Positions 9,427 through 17,864 of a stretch of DNA of 50,466 bases are shown piece after piece. Below the pieces are notes generated by a model, which was not told the origin of the DNA, ran no database searches, and worked only from the letters and a program-made list of their open reading frames with translations. How positions within the stretch are numbered: the first letter of the stretch is position 1; each line of letters starts with the position of its first letter. The stretch comes from Chitinophagaceae bacterium (lineage in GTDB: Bacteria; Bacteroidota; Bacteroidia; Chitinophagales; Chitinophagaceae). Made by a program: the position numbers and the translations under genes. The stretch covers positions 1-50,466 of the forward strand of contig JAICGN010000020.1 in assembly GCA_025923075.1 (NCBI GenBank), given 5' to 3'.

Positions 9427-10014
9427 ATGAAAACATATTTCATCATATTACTGATTGCATTATTTACAGTTTATTCATGTTCTGTCACCAAAAATTCTGC
9501 ATCGCCTGTTTTGATAAATCAACTGGCCAAAGATTCCCGGGGACATGATATGCTCGTGGGTAAATGCACAAGAGCAGCTTTGCTGCAGTCTCCATTTGTT
9601 GATTGGTACAAGCCAAACTACGACTCTTATCTTGTGGATTCTTTCACTTGCAATTTTATCCGGCCATTGCTGGCTGGCAAGTCAATCACGATTTTTCTGG
9701 GCACATGGTGTGGCGATAGCAAAAGAGAGGTGCCTCGGGTATTAAAGATGCTGGACTGTTGTGGCTTTTCTTCCAGTAATCTTACACTAATAATGGTAAG
9801 CAATAGAGATAGTCTTTATAAAAAAAGCCCGCAACATGAAGAAGCCGGCAAAAACATAGTCAGGGTGCCAACAATAATTATCGAGCAAAAGGGGGTAGAG
9901 ATCGGCCGTATTATTGAATTTCCCAAAACCAGCCTCGAAAAAGATCTGCTTACCATTCTTCGAAAAGAAAAGTACCAGCCTAACTATCACCAATTAAAAG
10001 CAGATGCGAGGTAA
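9427..10014 (+). CDS. Thioredoxin-fold lipoprotein with a single active-site cysteine (WCGDS)
   Basis: A 195-residue protein with a lipobox ending VYSC (Cys18), so it is probably anchored in the cell envelope. Residues 94-98 read WCGDS where a thioredoxin would have WCGPC, so only the first catalytic Cys remains. The downstream segment IVRVPTIII carries the cis-proline expected of the fold. The WCGDS variant occurs in a recognised Bacteroidota thioredoxin subgroup, and a monothiol or non-redox binding role is more likely than disulfide reduction. It is followed by a strong intrinsic terminator at 10046-10072, so transcription probably ends before the next TlpA-like gene. Confidence 0.8.
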   Translation: MKTYFIILLIALFTVYSCSVTKNSASPVLINQLAKDSRGHDMLVGKCTRAALLQSPFVDWYKPNYDSYLVDSFTCNFIRPLLAGKSITIFLGTWCGDSKREVPRVLKMLDCCGFSSSNLTLIMVSNRDSLYKKSPQHEEAGKNIVRVPTIIIEQKGVEIGRIIEFPKTSLEKDLLTILRKEKYQPNYHQLKADAR

Positions 10015-10045
10015 ATATCAAATTCTGTAAAGCATTTAACGTGGA

Positions 10046-10072
10046 CCTGCCAACTTTTTGGCAGGTTTTTTT
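10046..10072 (+). terminator. Rho-independent terminator after the thioredoxin lipoprotein gene
   Basis: A perfect 8-bp stem CCTGCCAA / TTGGCAGG with a CTTT loop is followed by seven T residues. It lies 32 nt downstream of the stop codon at 10014 and 37 nt before the next gene on the same strand, so it separates two transcription units. Confidence 0.9.
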
Positions 10073-10108
10073 GTCTTTTACCGATATTGCATAACCAAAA
10101 AAACTTAA

Positions 10109-11341
10109 ATGAAACGACTCATTGTATTTGTGGGATTAGTTCTTGCCTTTTTCTCAACAATCGGTCAGACGGAATTGCCGGGTAATTATACCGCATATTT
10201 GGTAAGACAGGATAATAATACTGTGGTGTTTACTATGCAGGTTGCCAAAGAGAATAATGAAACAGTTTTTTATATAATAAATGCGGACGAGAGAATTAGA
10301 ATAAGCCCGGTAGCCATCACGAATGATTCGGTAAATTTTTCAATGCCTGTTTTTGAATCATCATTTAAAGCAAAAAGAAATGCCGATGGGAGCCTGCGGG
10401 GCATTTGGAACAAAGGAACAGCGGGTGACTTTCAAAACTGGACTTTCTATGCTTTGCCAAATCAGGGATACCGGTTTAAAAAAAACCAGGGAAGTGCGAG
10501 GTACAATATCAGTGGCAAATGGGATGTGACCATCACAAGAGCAAACGGAACTCCAAGAAAAGCATTAGCTGAATTTGAACAAAATGGCGATAACCTAACT
10601 GGTAGTTTTATAACTCCATCAGGGGATTATCGTTTTCTGGAAGGAATTGTTACAGGCGATTCATTAAAGCTATCAACATTTGACGGGGCCCATGCCTATA
10701 CTTTCTATGCAAAAATCGCCGGCGCCGAACGCATCACAGGCGGTGTATATTTATCTGGCTATAATGGAAAGGAAACATGGACTGCGGTAAAAGATAAAAA
10801 TGTAAAAGAGCCGAAGCAAGATCAGCCGACCAAACTAAAGCCAGGTCAAACGAAACTGAATTTTACTTTCAATGATCTTGATGGTAAGCCGGTTTCAATA
10901 AATGATGAACGATTTAAAAATAAAGTTGTAATCGTTCAGTTGATGGGAAGCTGGTGCCCCAACTGTCTTGATGAAACAAAATTTCTGAGTGAGTTTTATG
11001 ATAAGTATCGGAGCAGGGGAGTAGAAATGGTTTCTCTTGCCTATGAATATTCAACGGACATTGAACGTTCGAAAAAAAGCCTAAGCAAATTTCAAAAGCT
11101 ATTTAATGTGCAATACCCGATGCTGATAACAGGTGTTACTTCAACTGACGAGCAAAAAACAGAAAAGACATTACCTCAATTGACCCCGATCCGCTCATTT
11201 CCGACAAGTATTTTTCTTGATAGGAAAGGGAACGTAAGAGAAATTCATGGCGTGTTTTATGGACCGGGTACAAAGCAATACTTTGAAGAGTATAAAAAAA
11301 TCTTCACCGGCATTGTCGAAGGTTTGTTGAAAGAGAACTAA
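10109..11341 (+). CDS. TlpA-like thioredoxin-family protein with N-terminal extension
   Basis: A 410-residue secreted protein with a signal peptide (cut near IGQ, residue 20). The first 230 residues are a beta-rich domain of unknown function; residues about 245-400 form a TlpA/ResA-type thioredoxin domain with WCPNC at 282-286, an intact CxxC pair. LTPIRSFPTSIFLDRKG carries the cis-proline loop. TlpA-like proteins act in the periplasm as thiol-disulfide reductases, for example in cytochrome c maturation. The basic tail and Lys-rich linker (about 225-250) separate the two halves. It follows a terminator, so it likely has its own promoter, and it overlaps the convergent amidohydrolase by 4 bp. 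Confidence 0.85.
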   Translation: MKRLIVFVGLVLAFFSTIGQTELPGNYTAYLVRQDNNTVVFTMQVAKENNETVFYIINADERIRISPVAITNDSVNFSMPVFESSFKAKRNADGSLRGIWNKGTAGDFQNWTFYALPNQGYRFKKNQGSARYNISGKWDVTITRANGTPRKALAEFEQNGDNLTGSFITPSGDYRFLEGIVTGDSLKLSTFDGAHAYTFYAKIAGAERITGGVYLSGYNGKETWTAVKDKNVKEPKQDQPTKLKPGQTKLNFTFNDLDGKPVSINDERFKNKVVIVQLMGSWCPNCLDETKFLSEFYDKYRSRGVEMVSLAYEYSTDIERSKKSLSKFQKLFNVQYPMLITGVTSTDEQKTEKTLPQLTPIRSFPTSIFLDRKGNVREIHGVFYGPGTKQYFEEYKKIFTGIVEGLLKEN

Positions 11342-12699
11342 AACTGTTTGGGTTTTTCCAGTTTTTTTAATTCAGCAGCTATCTCTTGTTTGGAGATCCA
11401 ATGTTTACCAAGCATAACGCCTGCAATCTTTGTTGTATTCCCGATATTTTCCAGCGGATTGCCTTCAAGTAAAATAAGATCGGAAACATAACCTTCTTTG
11501 ATCAACCCGCTATTATTCAGATTAAAATACTTGGCAACATTCACAGTCCCGCTTTGCAAGGCCTGGTAGGGAGTAAGACCTGCATCTACCATATATTTTA
11601 ATTCGTGGTGAACAGAAAAACCCGGTACGTTAAAAACCTGTGGACCATCACTCCCTAACAGTAATCCTACGCCGTTACGCTGACATTCATAAATCAATTT
11701 CCTTCTGAGCTCAATAAATTTGTTTATTTCTTCAGCATTATAATTCGGGTTGGCCATAACGTTTTTCTTGCTGTTCACCCAATTTTTCAACGTTTCTTCT
11801 TTCATATATATCATCTCCGGTTCACGCGCAAAAGCGTCCTCATCTTTATGAGGACTGAACCATCTTTCTGCTAACGCTTGTGTCGGCACGACCCAAATAT
11901 TTTTTTCTTTCAATGCCTTCATGAGTGCAGGGATTTTACTTTCCTCCGCTTTTTTTGCGATGTACATACCGAACAAACCAGTTTGTTGCTCGGGTATATT
12001 CTCAATACCGGGTACAAGACTTTCTACAAAACCATCCAGATGATCAATGGACGCATAACCTGCTTCAATGGCCCGCCAGACTCCTACATCGAAAGAGACA
12101 TGACCTGCAAAGGGAATATTTATTTCTTTTGCCGTCTTTGCTATCGCTTCAAAGTTTTCTTTTGTAAGACCAGGATGCAGCTTCAAAAAATCATAACCTG
12201 CTTGCTTTTGATTTCTCACCATATCAGCGCCCGCTTCAGGAGTTTTTACACTATTGCCATTGAATGAAGGCCCCGAAGTATAAAAATGCGGCCCGATAAT
12301 TTCCCCGCTTTTAATTTTACTGCGTAGTTCAAGATGTCTCGGGTGCCCAAGCATGCCACGGATTGTCGTTATTCCATTGTATAGAAAAAGCTTGAGTACT
12401 TCTTTCATAGGCTCCATATCATCAACGGGTGGCACATGTGCATGCAGCTCAGCAAGACCCGGCATCAGGTACTTTCCGTTCGCTTCGATTATGCGGGCAT
12501 CTTTCTTAAATTTTACTGTGCCTGTGTTTCCGATTGCAGTTATCTCACCATTTTTTACCACTACATCCTGGTTCCTGATCACCGTTTCTTCTGTCATCGG
12601 TATGACATTCACATTGCGGAAAATGGTTTCACTACCTGGTGTTTGTGCGGTAGAGGAAAACATTGCGAATAGCAATGGAAGGCCAAATAACTTTTTCAT
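11338..12699 (-). CDS. Secreted amidohydrolase-family protein
   Basis: A 453-residue protein with a signal peptide (cut after FSSTAQ). HAH at 86-88 in AELHAHVP is the first metal motif of the amidohydrolase superfamily; LHPGLT, GHVSFD, SIDHLDG and LLGSDGP supply later Lys/His/Asp ligands. The substrate-binding strand order matches imidazolonepropionase/prolidase-like members, which hydrolyse cyclic amides, dipeptides or related bonds. Secreted versions are common in Bacteroidota and often uncharacterised. It is 12 nt downstream of the DUF1080 gene on the same strand and probably in one transcript with it. Confidence 0.85.
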   Translation of the reverse strand: MKKLFGLPLLFAMFSSTAQTPGSETIFRNVNVIPMTEETVIRNQDVVVKNGEITAIGNTGTVKFKKDARIIEANGKYLMPGLAELHAHVPPVDDMEPMKEVLKLFLYNGITTIRGMLGHPRHLELRSKIKSGEIIGPHFYTSGPSFNGNSVKTPEAGADMVRNQKQAGYDFLKLHPGLTKENFEAIAKTAKEINIPFAGHVSFDVGVWRAIEAGYASIDHLDGFVESLVPGIENIPEQQTGLFGMYIAKKAEESKIPALMKALKEKNIWVVPTQALAERWFSPHKDEDAFAREPEMIYMKEETLKNWVNSKKNVMANPNYNAEEINKFIELRRKLIYECQRNGVGLLLGSDGPQVFNVPGFSVHHELKYMVDAGLTPYQALQSGTVNVAKYFNLNNSGLIKEGYVSDLILLEGNPLENIGNTTKIAGVMLGKHWISKQEIAAELKKLEKPKQF

Positions 12700-12711
12700 A
12701 CTACATCGAAT

Positions 12712-13455
12712 TTATAATTCTCTTACCCAAATGTTACGAAAACTTGTGGCATTCCCATGATCTTGCAGGATGAGCGGTTCTTTTGTGTCATGTTTTTCAT
12801 AAAAAGGAGAGCCGATGTACACCGTGTTGCCCCAAATGGTTGTATTATTTTGTACAAGCACGCCATTTTGAATCACCGTGATCCTTGCGGGCTCGATCAC
12901 ATTTCCTTTTTCACTAAAACGCGGGGCAGTGAAAATAATATCGTAGGTCTGCCATTCTCCCGGAGCTTTACAAACGTTAACGAGCGGCGGACTTTGTTTG
13001 TACGTGCTGCCGGCCTGCCCATTCACATAGGTTTTGTTTATGTTATTATAATTATCAAGTACCTGCACTTCATAACGACCCATTAAAAAAACACCACTAT
13101 TACCGCGGTTTTGCCCATCGCCAGTTACATTAGAAGCAATTCTCCATTCAATATGCAATTGGCAATCACCAAATTTTTGTTTGCTTTGAATATCGCCGGT
13201 ACCCGGCTTTACTGTAAACGTATTTTCAGCTACCGTCCATTTTGCATCATCTCCATTTTTATGCTTCCACGCGGTGCCTGATGTTCCATTGAAGAGCACG
13301 ACTGCATCGGACGGCGCCTCGCTATTTGTCTTACCCGGCGTTATCACTTTGGGTTCAGGTGTCCATATTTCAGTTGTCTTAGGATCTTTTTGTGCAAAAA
13401 GAGAAATATGAGTAATGATGGCTGCGCAAATTGAGACGGAACGTTGTAGCTGCAT
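12712..13455 (-). CDS. DUF1080 (3-keto-disaccharide hydrolase-like) secreted protein
   Basis: A 247-residue protein with an N-terminal signal sequence (MQLQRSVSICAAIITHISLFAQ). The domain starts at VVLFNGTSGTAWKHKNGDDAKW, the usual LFNGxxLxxW opening of DUF1080, and contains RGNSGVFLMGRYEVQVLD, its most conserved block. The fold is a concanavalin-like beta sandwich that binds carbohydrate; some members cleave 3-keto-glycosides. It is shorter than two-domain relatives and has only the core. It heads a two-gene minus-strand group with the amidohydrolase and is divergent from the sugar operon beginning at 13655. Confidence 0.88.
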   Translation of the reverse strand: MQLQRSVSICAAIITHISLFAQKDPKTTEIWTPEPKVITPGKTNSEAPSDAVVLFNGTSGTAWKHKNGDDAKWTVAENTFTVKPGTGDIQSKQKFGDCQLHIEWRIASNVTGDGQNRGNSGVFLMGRYEVQVLDNYNNINKTYVNGQAGSTYKQSPPLVNVCKAPGEWQTYDIIFTAPRFSEKGNVIEPARITVIQNGVLVQNNTTIWGNTVYIGSPFYEKHDTKEPLILQDHGNATSFRNIWVREL

Positions 13456-13654
13456 ATAGATTTTTTTAGAATGGGAAGATAAATATTTTAATAGTTCAGT
13501 AGATTGAATTTTTCGGGACTCGGCGCTTAATTTTTTACAGTTATCTCAACAATTGACGTAACATTCAACACGAGCCAGGTCGGCAAGGGAATTATAGTGA
13601 TTTAAATAGTTTGTCGGCCATTTTTCAATATTTTCATGTTTGAAACCAACTTGC

Positions 13655-15337
13655 ATGGGTCAGCTTGTAACCAAAGACTTGATCGTATTTCTTTTTTACT
13701 TTATTATAGTAGCGGGTTATGGCTACTGGATTTATCAAAGAAAAAAGAATACGCACAACGATTCAAAAGATTTTTTTCTTGCCGAAGGGTCATTGACCTG
13801 GTGGGCCATCGGCGCTTCACTGATTGCCTCCAATATTTCTGCAGAACAATTTATCGGTATGTCAGGACAGGCATTTCAGCTTGGATTGGGAATTGCTTCT
13901 TATGAATGGATGGCTGCGCTCACATTGCTCATTGTTGCTATTTTTTTCATGCCCCTTTATCTGAAGAATAAGATTTATACGATGCCGCAGTTTTTGCGGC
14001 AGCGTTATGATGGTAGAGTAAGTACAATAATGGCAGTATTCTGGTTAATGTTATATGTGCTGGTAAATCTTACCTCCATTATTTATCTCGGCGCTTTAAG
14101 CTTGCAAAACATGCTTGATGTTCCTTTCTTCTGGTGTGCATTGGGTCTTGCTGTGTTTGCCATTTTTATTACACTTGGAGGAATGCGGGTGATTGGCTAT
14201 ACTGATGTGGTACAGGTATTCTTTCTTGTGCTTGGGGGATTGGCAACAACTTATCTTGCTTTGGACCTTGTGTCACAAACTATGGGTCGGGGAGATGGTG
14301 CCTGGGAGGGTTTGCAGTTGTTAAAACAAAAAGCTCCTGAACATTTTCACATGATCTACAATAAAGGGGAGAATCTTGTTTATAGTGGAGAACCATCGGG
14401 TGGACTTACTCCAACAAAAGATCCATGGCAGGAACTACCTGGCCTTGCTGTTTTGATCGGCGGTATGTGGATCGCCAACCTTAGTTATTGGGGCTGTAAC
14501 CAGTACATCACACAAAGGGCATTGGGCGCAAGTTTACCAACAGCAAGAAAAGGGCTATTGTTTGCTGCATTCCTGAAACTATTGATGCCTCTTATTGTTG
14601 TACTGCCAGGCATTGCATGCTATGTTATTTTCAAAAATGGTGGTAACGAAGCGATCACACAGGGAATGAAAGTCACGGATGTAACTACCGATAATGTGTT
14701 TATCAAACCTGATAATGCCTATTCCATTTTGCTGAATTTATTGCCTGCCGGGTTGAAGGGACTTGCTTTTGCTGCATTGACAGCGGCTATCGTTGCGTCG
14801 CTCGCCGGTAAGGCAAACAGCATATCGACTATTTTTTCATTAGATATTTATAAAAGATTTTTTAACAAAGAAGCCTCGGACAAAAAAGTGGTGATAACAG
14901 GCCGATGGATTATCCTTATCGCATTTGCGATTGCCCTGGCGATAGCCCCGGCATTAAAGAGCTTTGGGCAGGGGTTTGCTTATATCCAGGAATTCACTGG
15001 CTTTATCTCGCCAGGTATCCTTGCCATGTTCCTGATGGGTTTTTTCTGGAAACGTTCAAATGCAAATGGGGCATTGGCGGCAACCATAATAAGTATTCCT
15101 CTGTCGGTGCTTTTAAAATACACAATTCCTTCCATGCCATTTATGAACAGGATGGGAGTTGTCTTCATGGCTTGCGTTGCTTTGATCATTTTATTTGGTT
15201 TGCTTGATCCAAAATCGAAAGACAACCCGAAAGCGCTGGAGGTGGATAGTTCTATGTTCAAAATGTCAACAGGATTTTTAGTTGGCGTTGTGATCGTTTC
15301 GGCTATTTTGGCTGCACTTTATATTGTTTATTGGTAA
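13655..15337 (+). CDS. Sodium/sugar symporter (SSS family, vSGLT-like)
   Basis: A 560-residue inner-membrane protein with about 14 membrane segments. WWAIGASLIASNISAEQFIGMSG (about 40-60) is the unwound first helix of the SSS fold that binds Na+ and substrate; the order and length match Vibrio vSGLT (about 540 residues). I chose the ATG at 13655; a TTG five codons earlier (13640) also keeps the frame. It is the first gene of an operon with a xylulokinase-type kinase, galT and a galactokinase-type gene (spacing 3, 1 and -4 nt), so galactose or xylose is the likely cargo. No regulator gene is adjacent. Confidence 0.9.
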   Translation: MGQLVTKDLIVFLFYFIIVAGYGYWIYQRKKNTHNDSKDFFLAEGSLTWWAIGASLIASNISAEQFIGMSGQAFQLGLGIASYEWMAALTLLIVAIFFMPLYLKNKIYTMPQFLRQRYDGRVSTIMAVFWLMLYVLVNLTSIIYLGALSLQNMLDVPFFWCALGLAVFAIFITLGGMRVIGYTDVVQVFFLVLGGLATTYLALDLVSQTMGRGDGAWEGLQLLKQKAPEHFHMIYNKGENLVYSGEPSGGLTPTKDPWQELPGLAVLIGGMWIANLSYWGCNQYITQRALGASLPTARKGLLFAAFLKLLMPLIVVLPGIACYVIFKNGGNEAITQGMKVTDVTTDNVFIKPDNAYSILLNLLPAGLKGLAFAALTAAIVASLAGKANSISTIFSLDIYKRFFNKEASDKKVVITGRWIILIAFAIALAIAPALKSFGQGFAYIQEFTGFISPGILAMFLMGFFWKRSNANGALAATIISIPLSVLLKYTIPSMPFMNRMGVVFMACVALIILFGLLDPKSKDNPKALEVDSSMFKMSTGFLVGVVIVSAILAALYIVYW

Positions 15338-15340
15338 ACT

Positions 15341-16822
15341 ATGAAATATTTACTTGGATTTGACATCGGCTCTTCATCAGTAAAAACAACATTGCTTGAA
15401 ATTAGTTCAGGCAAGGCTGTTGCGTCCGCATTTTCTCCATCCTCGGAGATGCCAATGCAATCATCACAACCAGGTTTTGCAGAGCAAGACCCTGATATGT
15501 GGTGGAATGAGCTAATAAATGCAATGAACAAGCTGCATCAGCAGGTTTCATTTAATGGTGATGAAGTTGACGGGATCGGCATTGCTTACCAGATGCACGG
15601 TCTTGTTTGTGTCGACAAAAATTTAAAACCACTTCGGCCTTCTATTATCTGGTGTGATAGTCGTGCGGTTGACATCGGGGATAAAGCATTTGAAGAGCTG
15701 GGGGAAAAGTATTGCCTGAAAAATTTTCTTAATTCACCCGGGAATTTCACTGCTTCCAAATTACGGTGGGTGAAGAAAAATGAGCCTCAGATTTATAAAA
15801 GCATTTACAAGGTCATGTTGCCCGGGGATTATATTGCTATGAAGTTAACCGCCGAGCCGGCAACAACCATTTCAGGATTAAGCGAAGGAATTCTTTGGAA
15901 TTTTAAGAAAGAACAGATCGCTACTGACCTGCTCAGGTATTACGGCATTGACGAAGAATTACTTTCTCCGGTAGTGCCAACTTTTGGTGAACAGGGAAGG
16001 CTTTCAGCGTCATCGGCTGCTGAATTGAAATTGAAAGCGGGGACTCCTGTTTCTTATCGTGCCGGTGATCAACCAAACAATGCCTTTTCTTTGAATGTTT
16101 TAGAGCCAGGCGAGATTGCAGCAACGGCCGGCACTTCAGGAGTGGTGTATGGAATTATTGATAAACCACAGTATGATCCGCTGTCAAGAGTCAATACATT
16201 TGTTCATGTCAATCATAAAAAGAAAAATCCCCGCTATGGTGTTTTGCTTTGTGTAAATGGCACAGGTATCCTGAATAGCTGGTTACGTAAAAACTTTTTT
16301 CCTGATTCCTCTTACGAACAGATAAATAATGAAGCTTCAAAGGTGTCGCCTGGCTCTGATGAACTCTTAATTTATCCTTTTGGCAATGGTGCAGAAAGAG
16401 TGCTGGAAAACAAGGACCTTGGAGCAGTAATGAAAGTGCTTCAATTCAACCGTCATCATCGGGGGCATATTGCAAGAGCGGCCCAGGAAGGGATTGTATT
16501 TGCTTTACATTATGGTGTTGAAATAATGAAAAAAATGGGATTGGAAATAAAAAGGGTAAGAGCTGGTCATACGAACATGTTTTTAAGTGAAGTATTCAGC
16601 TCTGTATTCGTGAACACCCTTGGATGCGACCTTGAATTGTATAATACTGATGGCGCAACCGGCGCTGCAAGAGGCGCCGGGATCGGTGTCGGTGTGTATA
16701 CGAATTTTGCCGAAGCATATTCGTCAATGGAAAAAATAAAAAGCTATTCTCCATCTAAAGAAGTTCAGGAAATATATTCATCGGCTTACAATAAATGGAA
16801 GAAACAATTAAAAAAATTGTGA
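15341..16822 (+). CDS. xylB: FGGY-family carbohydrate kinase, xylulokinase type
   Basis: A 493-residue cytosolic kinase. GFDIGSSSVK (6-15) is the ATP phosphate loop, QMHG (84-87) matches the xylulokinase substrate motif, IIWCDSRA follows at about 103-110, and TAGTSGVVYG (about 263-272) is the FGGY second phosphate motif. Length agrees with E. coli XylB (484). Xylulokinase makes D-xylulose 5-phosphate for the pentose phosphate pathway. Its place between a sugar symporter and galT/galactokinase is unusual, because no xylose isomerase is seen in the window. Another ketose or sugar alcohol is therefore possible. It starts 3 nt after the symporter stop. Confidence 0.85.
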   Translation: MKYLLGFDIGSSSVKTTLLEISSGKAVASAFSPSSEMPMQSSQPGFAEQDPDMWWNELINAMNKLHQQVSFNGDEVDGIGIAYQMHGLVCVDKNLKPLRPSIIWCDSRAVDIGDKAFEELGEKYCLKNFLNSPGNFTASKLRWVKKNEPQIYKSIYKVMLPGDYIAMKLTAEPATTISGLSEGILWNFKKEQIATDLLRYYGIDEELLSPVVPTFGEQGRLSASSAAELKLKAGTPVSYRAGDQPNNAFSLNVLEPGEIAATAGTSGVVYGIIDKPQYDPLSRVNTFVHVNHKKKNPRYGVLLCVNGTGILNSWLRKNFFPDSSYEQINNEASKVSPGSDELLIYPFGNGAERVLENKDLGAVMKVLQFNRHHRGHIARAAQEGIVFALHYGVEIMKKMGLEIKRVRAGHTNMFLSEVFSSVFVNTLGCDLELYNTDGATGAARGAGIGVGVYTNFAEAYSSMEKIKSYSPSKEVQEIYSSAYNKWKKQLKKL

Positions 16823-16823
16823 C

Positions 16824-17864
16824 ATGATGCATGAGACGAAGCCGTATGGAAATTGGGAGAAGAGATGGCACCCGCTGCGGAAGGAATGGGTGGTATATGC
16901 AGCGCATCGTAATAGCCGGCCATGGAATTTTGACAAGAAGGAATCAGTAACAGCAGCACCAGAATATGATCCCACCTGCTATTTGTGTCCAGGCAACAAA
17001 AGAATAAGCGGAAAGAAAAATTCAGACTATGAAGATGTATTTATTTTTGAGAATGATCACCCGGTTGTTGGATTAAATTCGCCGGCTATTCCTGAAGAAT
17101 TTCAAAGCCAGCATAATGATTTATATAAGAAAAGCCAGGCTGGCGGCATAGCAAAAGTGGTTTGTTATGATCCGCGGCATAATGTTACGCTAAATGATAT
17201 CAGCGTTGAAAAGGTGGCAAATGTTTTCCGCGCATTGCGAAAAGAGATGAATTTTTTCAATAAGCATGAAACAATAAAGTCAGTTTTGATTTTTGAGAAT
17301 AAGGGAGAACTGGTAGGTGTTTCGAATCCACATCCGCATTGCCAGATATATGCGGTGGATTTTATTATCAATGTAGTTCAAAAAGAATTAGCTGCCGCTG
17401 CAGACTATCAAAAGGGAAGAGGTACAAATATTTTCAGCGATATAATTACGGCCGAAAAAAAAGACGATATAAGGATCATTGCGGAAAATAAGGGAGCCAT
17501 TGCATTTATTCCCTTTTTTGCAAGATTCGCTTATGAAACTTATGTGTTTCCAAAGAATCGGCATGCAACGCTGATCACGATGAGTGATGAAGAATTGCAC
17601 GATCTGGCAGAGGTTTTTCAAAAAGTTACAAAAAAATTTGATGCAAATTTTAAAAGCAGTTTCCCTTATATAATGGTGTTTGCCCAGGCTCCGGTTGATG
17701 GAAACGATTATCCCGATTATCATATGCATTTGATCATTTGCCCGCCATTGCGTCAGCCAGGGATAATTAAATACCTTGCAGGCCCGGAAACCGGCGCTGA
17801 TACTTTTATGGCTGATACAATGCCGGAAGAAAAAGCAGCCGAACTCCGGAATGTGAATCTATGA
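16824..17864 (+). CDS. galT: Galactose-1-phosphate uridylyltransferase (UDP-glucose--hexose-1-phosphate uridylyltransferase)
   Basis: A 346-residue Leloir-pathway enzyme that exchanges UMP between UDP-glucose and galactose 1-phosphate. CYLCPGNKR (near 53-61) gives the CxxC zinc ligands. NPHPHCQIYA (about 171-180) is the active-site triad motif whose second His is uridylylated; most homologues have Gly where this one has Cys (HPHGQ). DYHMHLIICPP near 300 supplies the later His pair. Length matches E. coli GalT (348). The start ATG lies 1 nt after the xylulokinase stop, and the gene overlaps the galactokinase start by 4 nt, so translation is probably coupled. Confidence 0.93.
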   Translation: MMHETKPYGNWEKRWHPLRKEWVVYAAHRNSRPWNFDKKESVTAAPEYDPTCYLCPGNKRISGKKNSDYEDVFIFENDHPVVGLNSPAIPEEFQSQHNDLYKKSQAGGIAKVVCYDPRHNVTLNDISVEKVANVFRALRKEMNFFNKHETIKSVLIFENKGELVGVSNPHPHCQIYAVDFIINVVQKELAAAADYQKGRGTNIFSDIITAEKKDDIRIIAENKGAIAFIPFFARFAYETYVFPKNRHATLITMSDEELHDLAEVFQKVTKKFDANFKSSFPYIMVFAQAPVDGNDYPDYHMHLIICPPLRQPGIIKYLAGPETGADTFMADTMPEEKAAELRNVNL

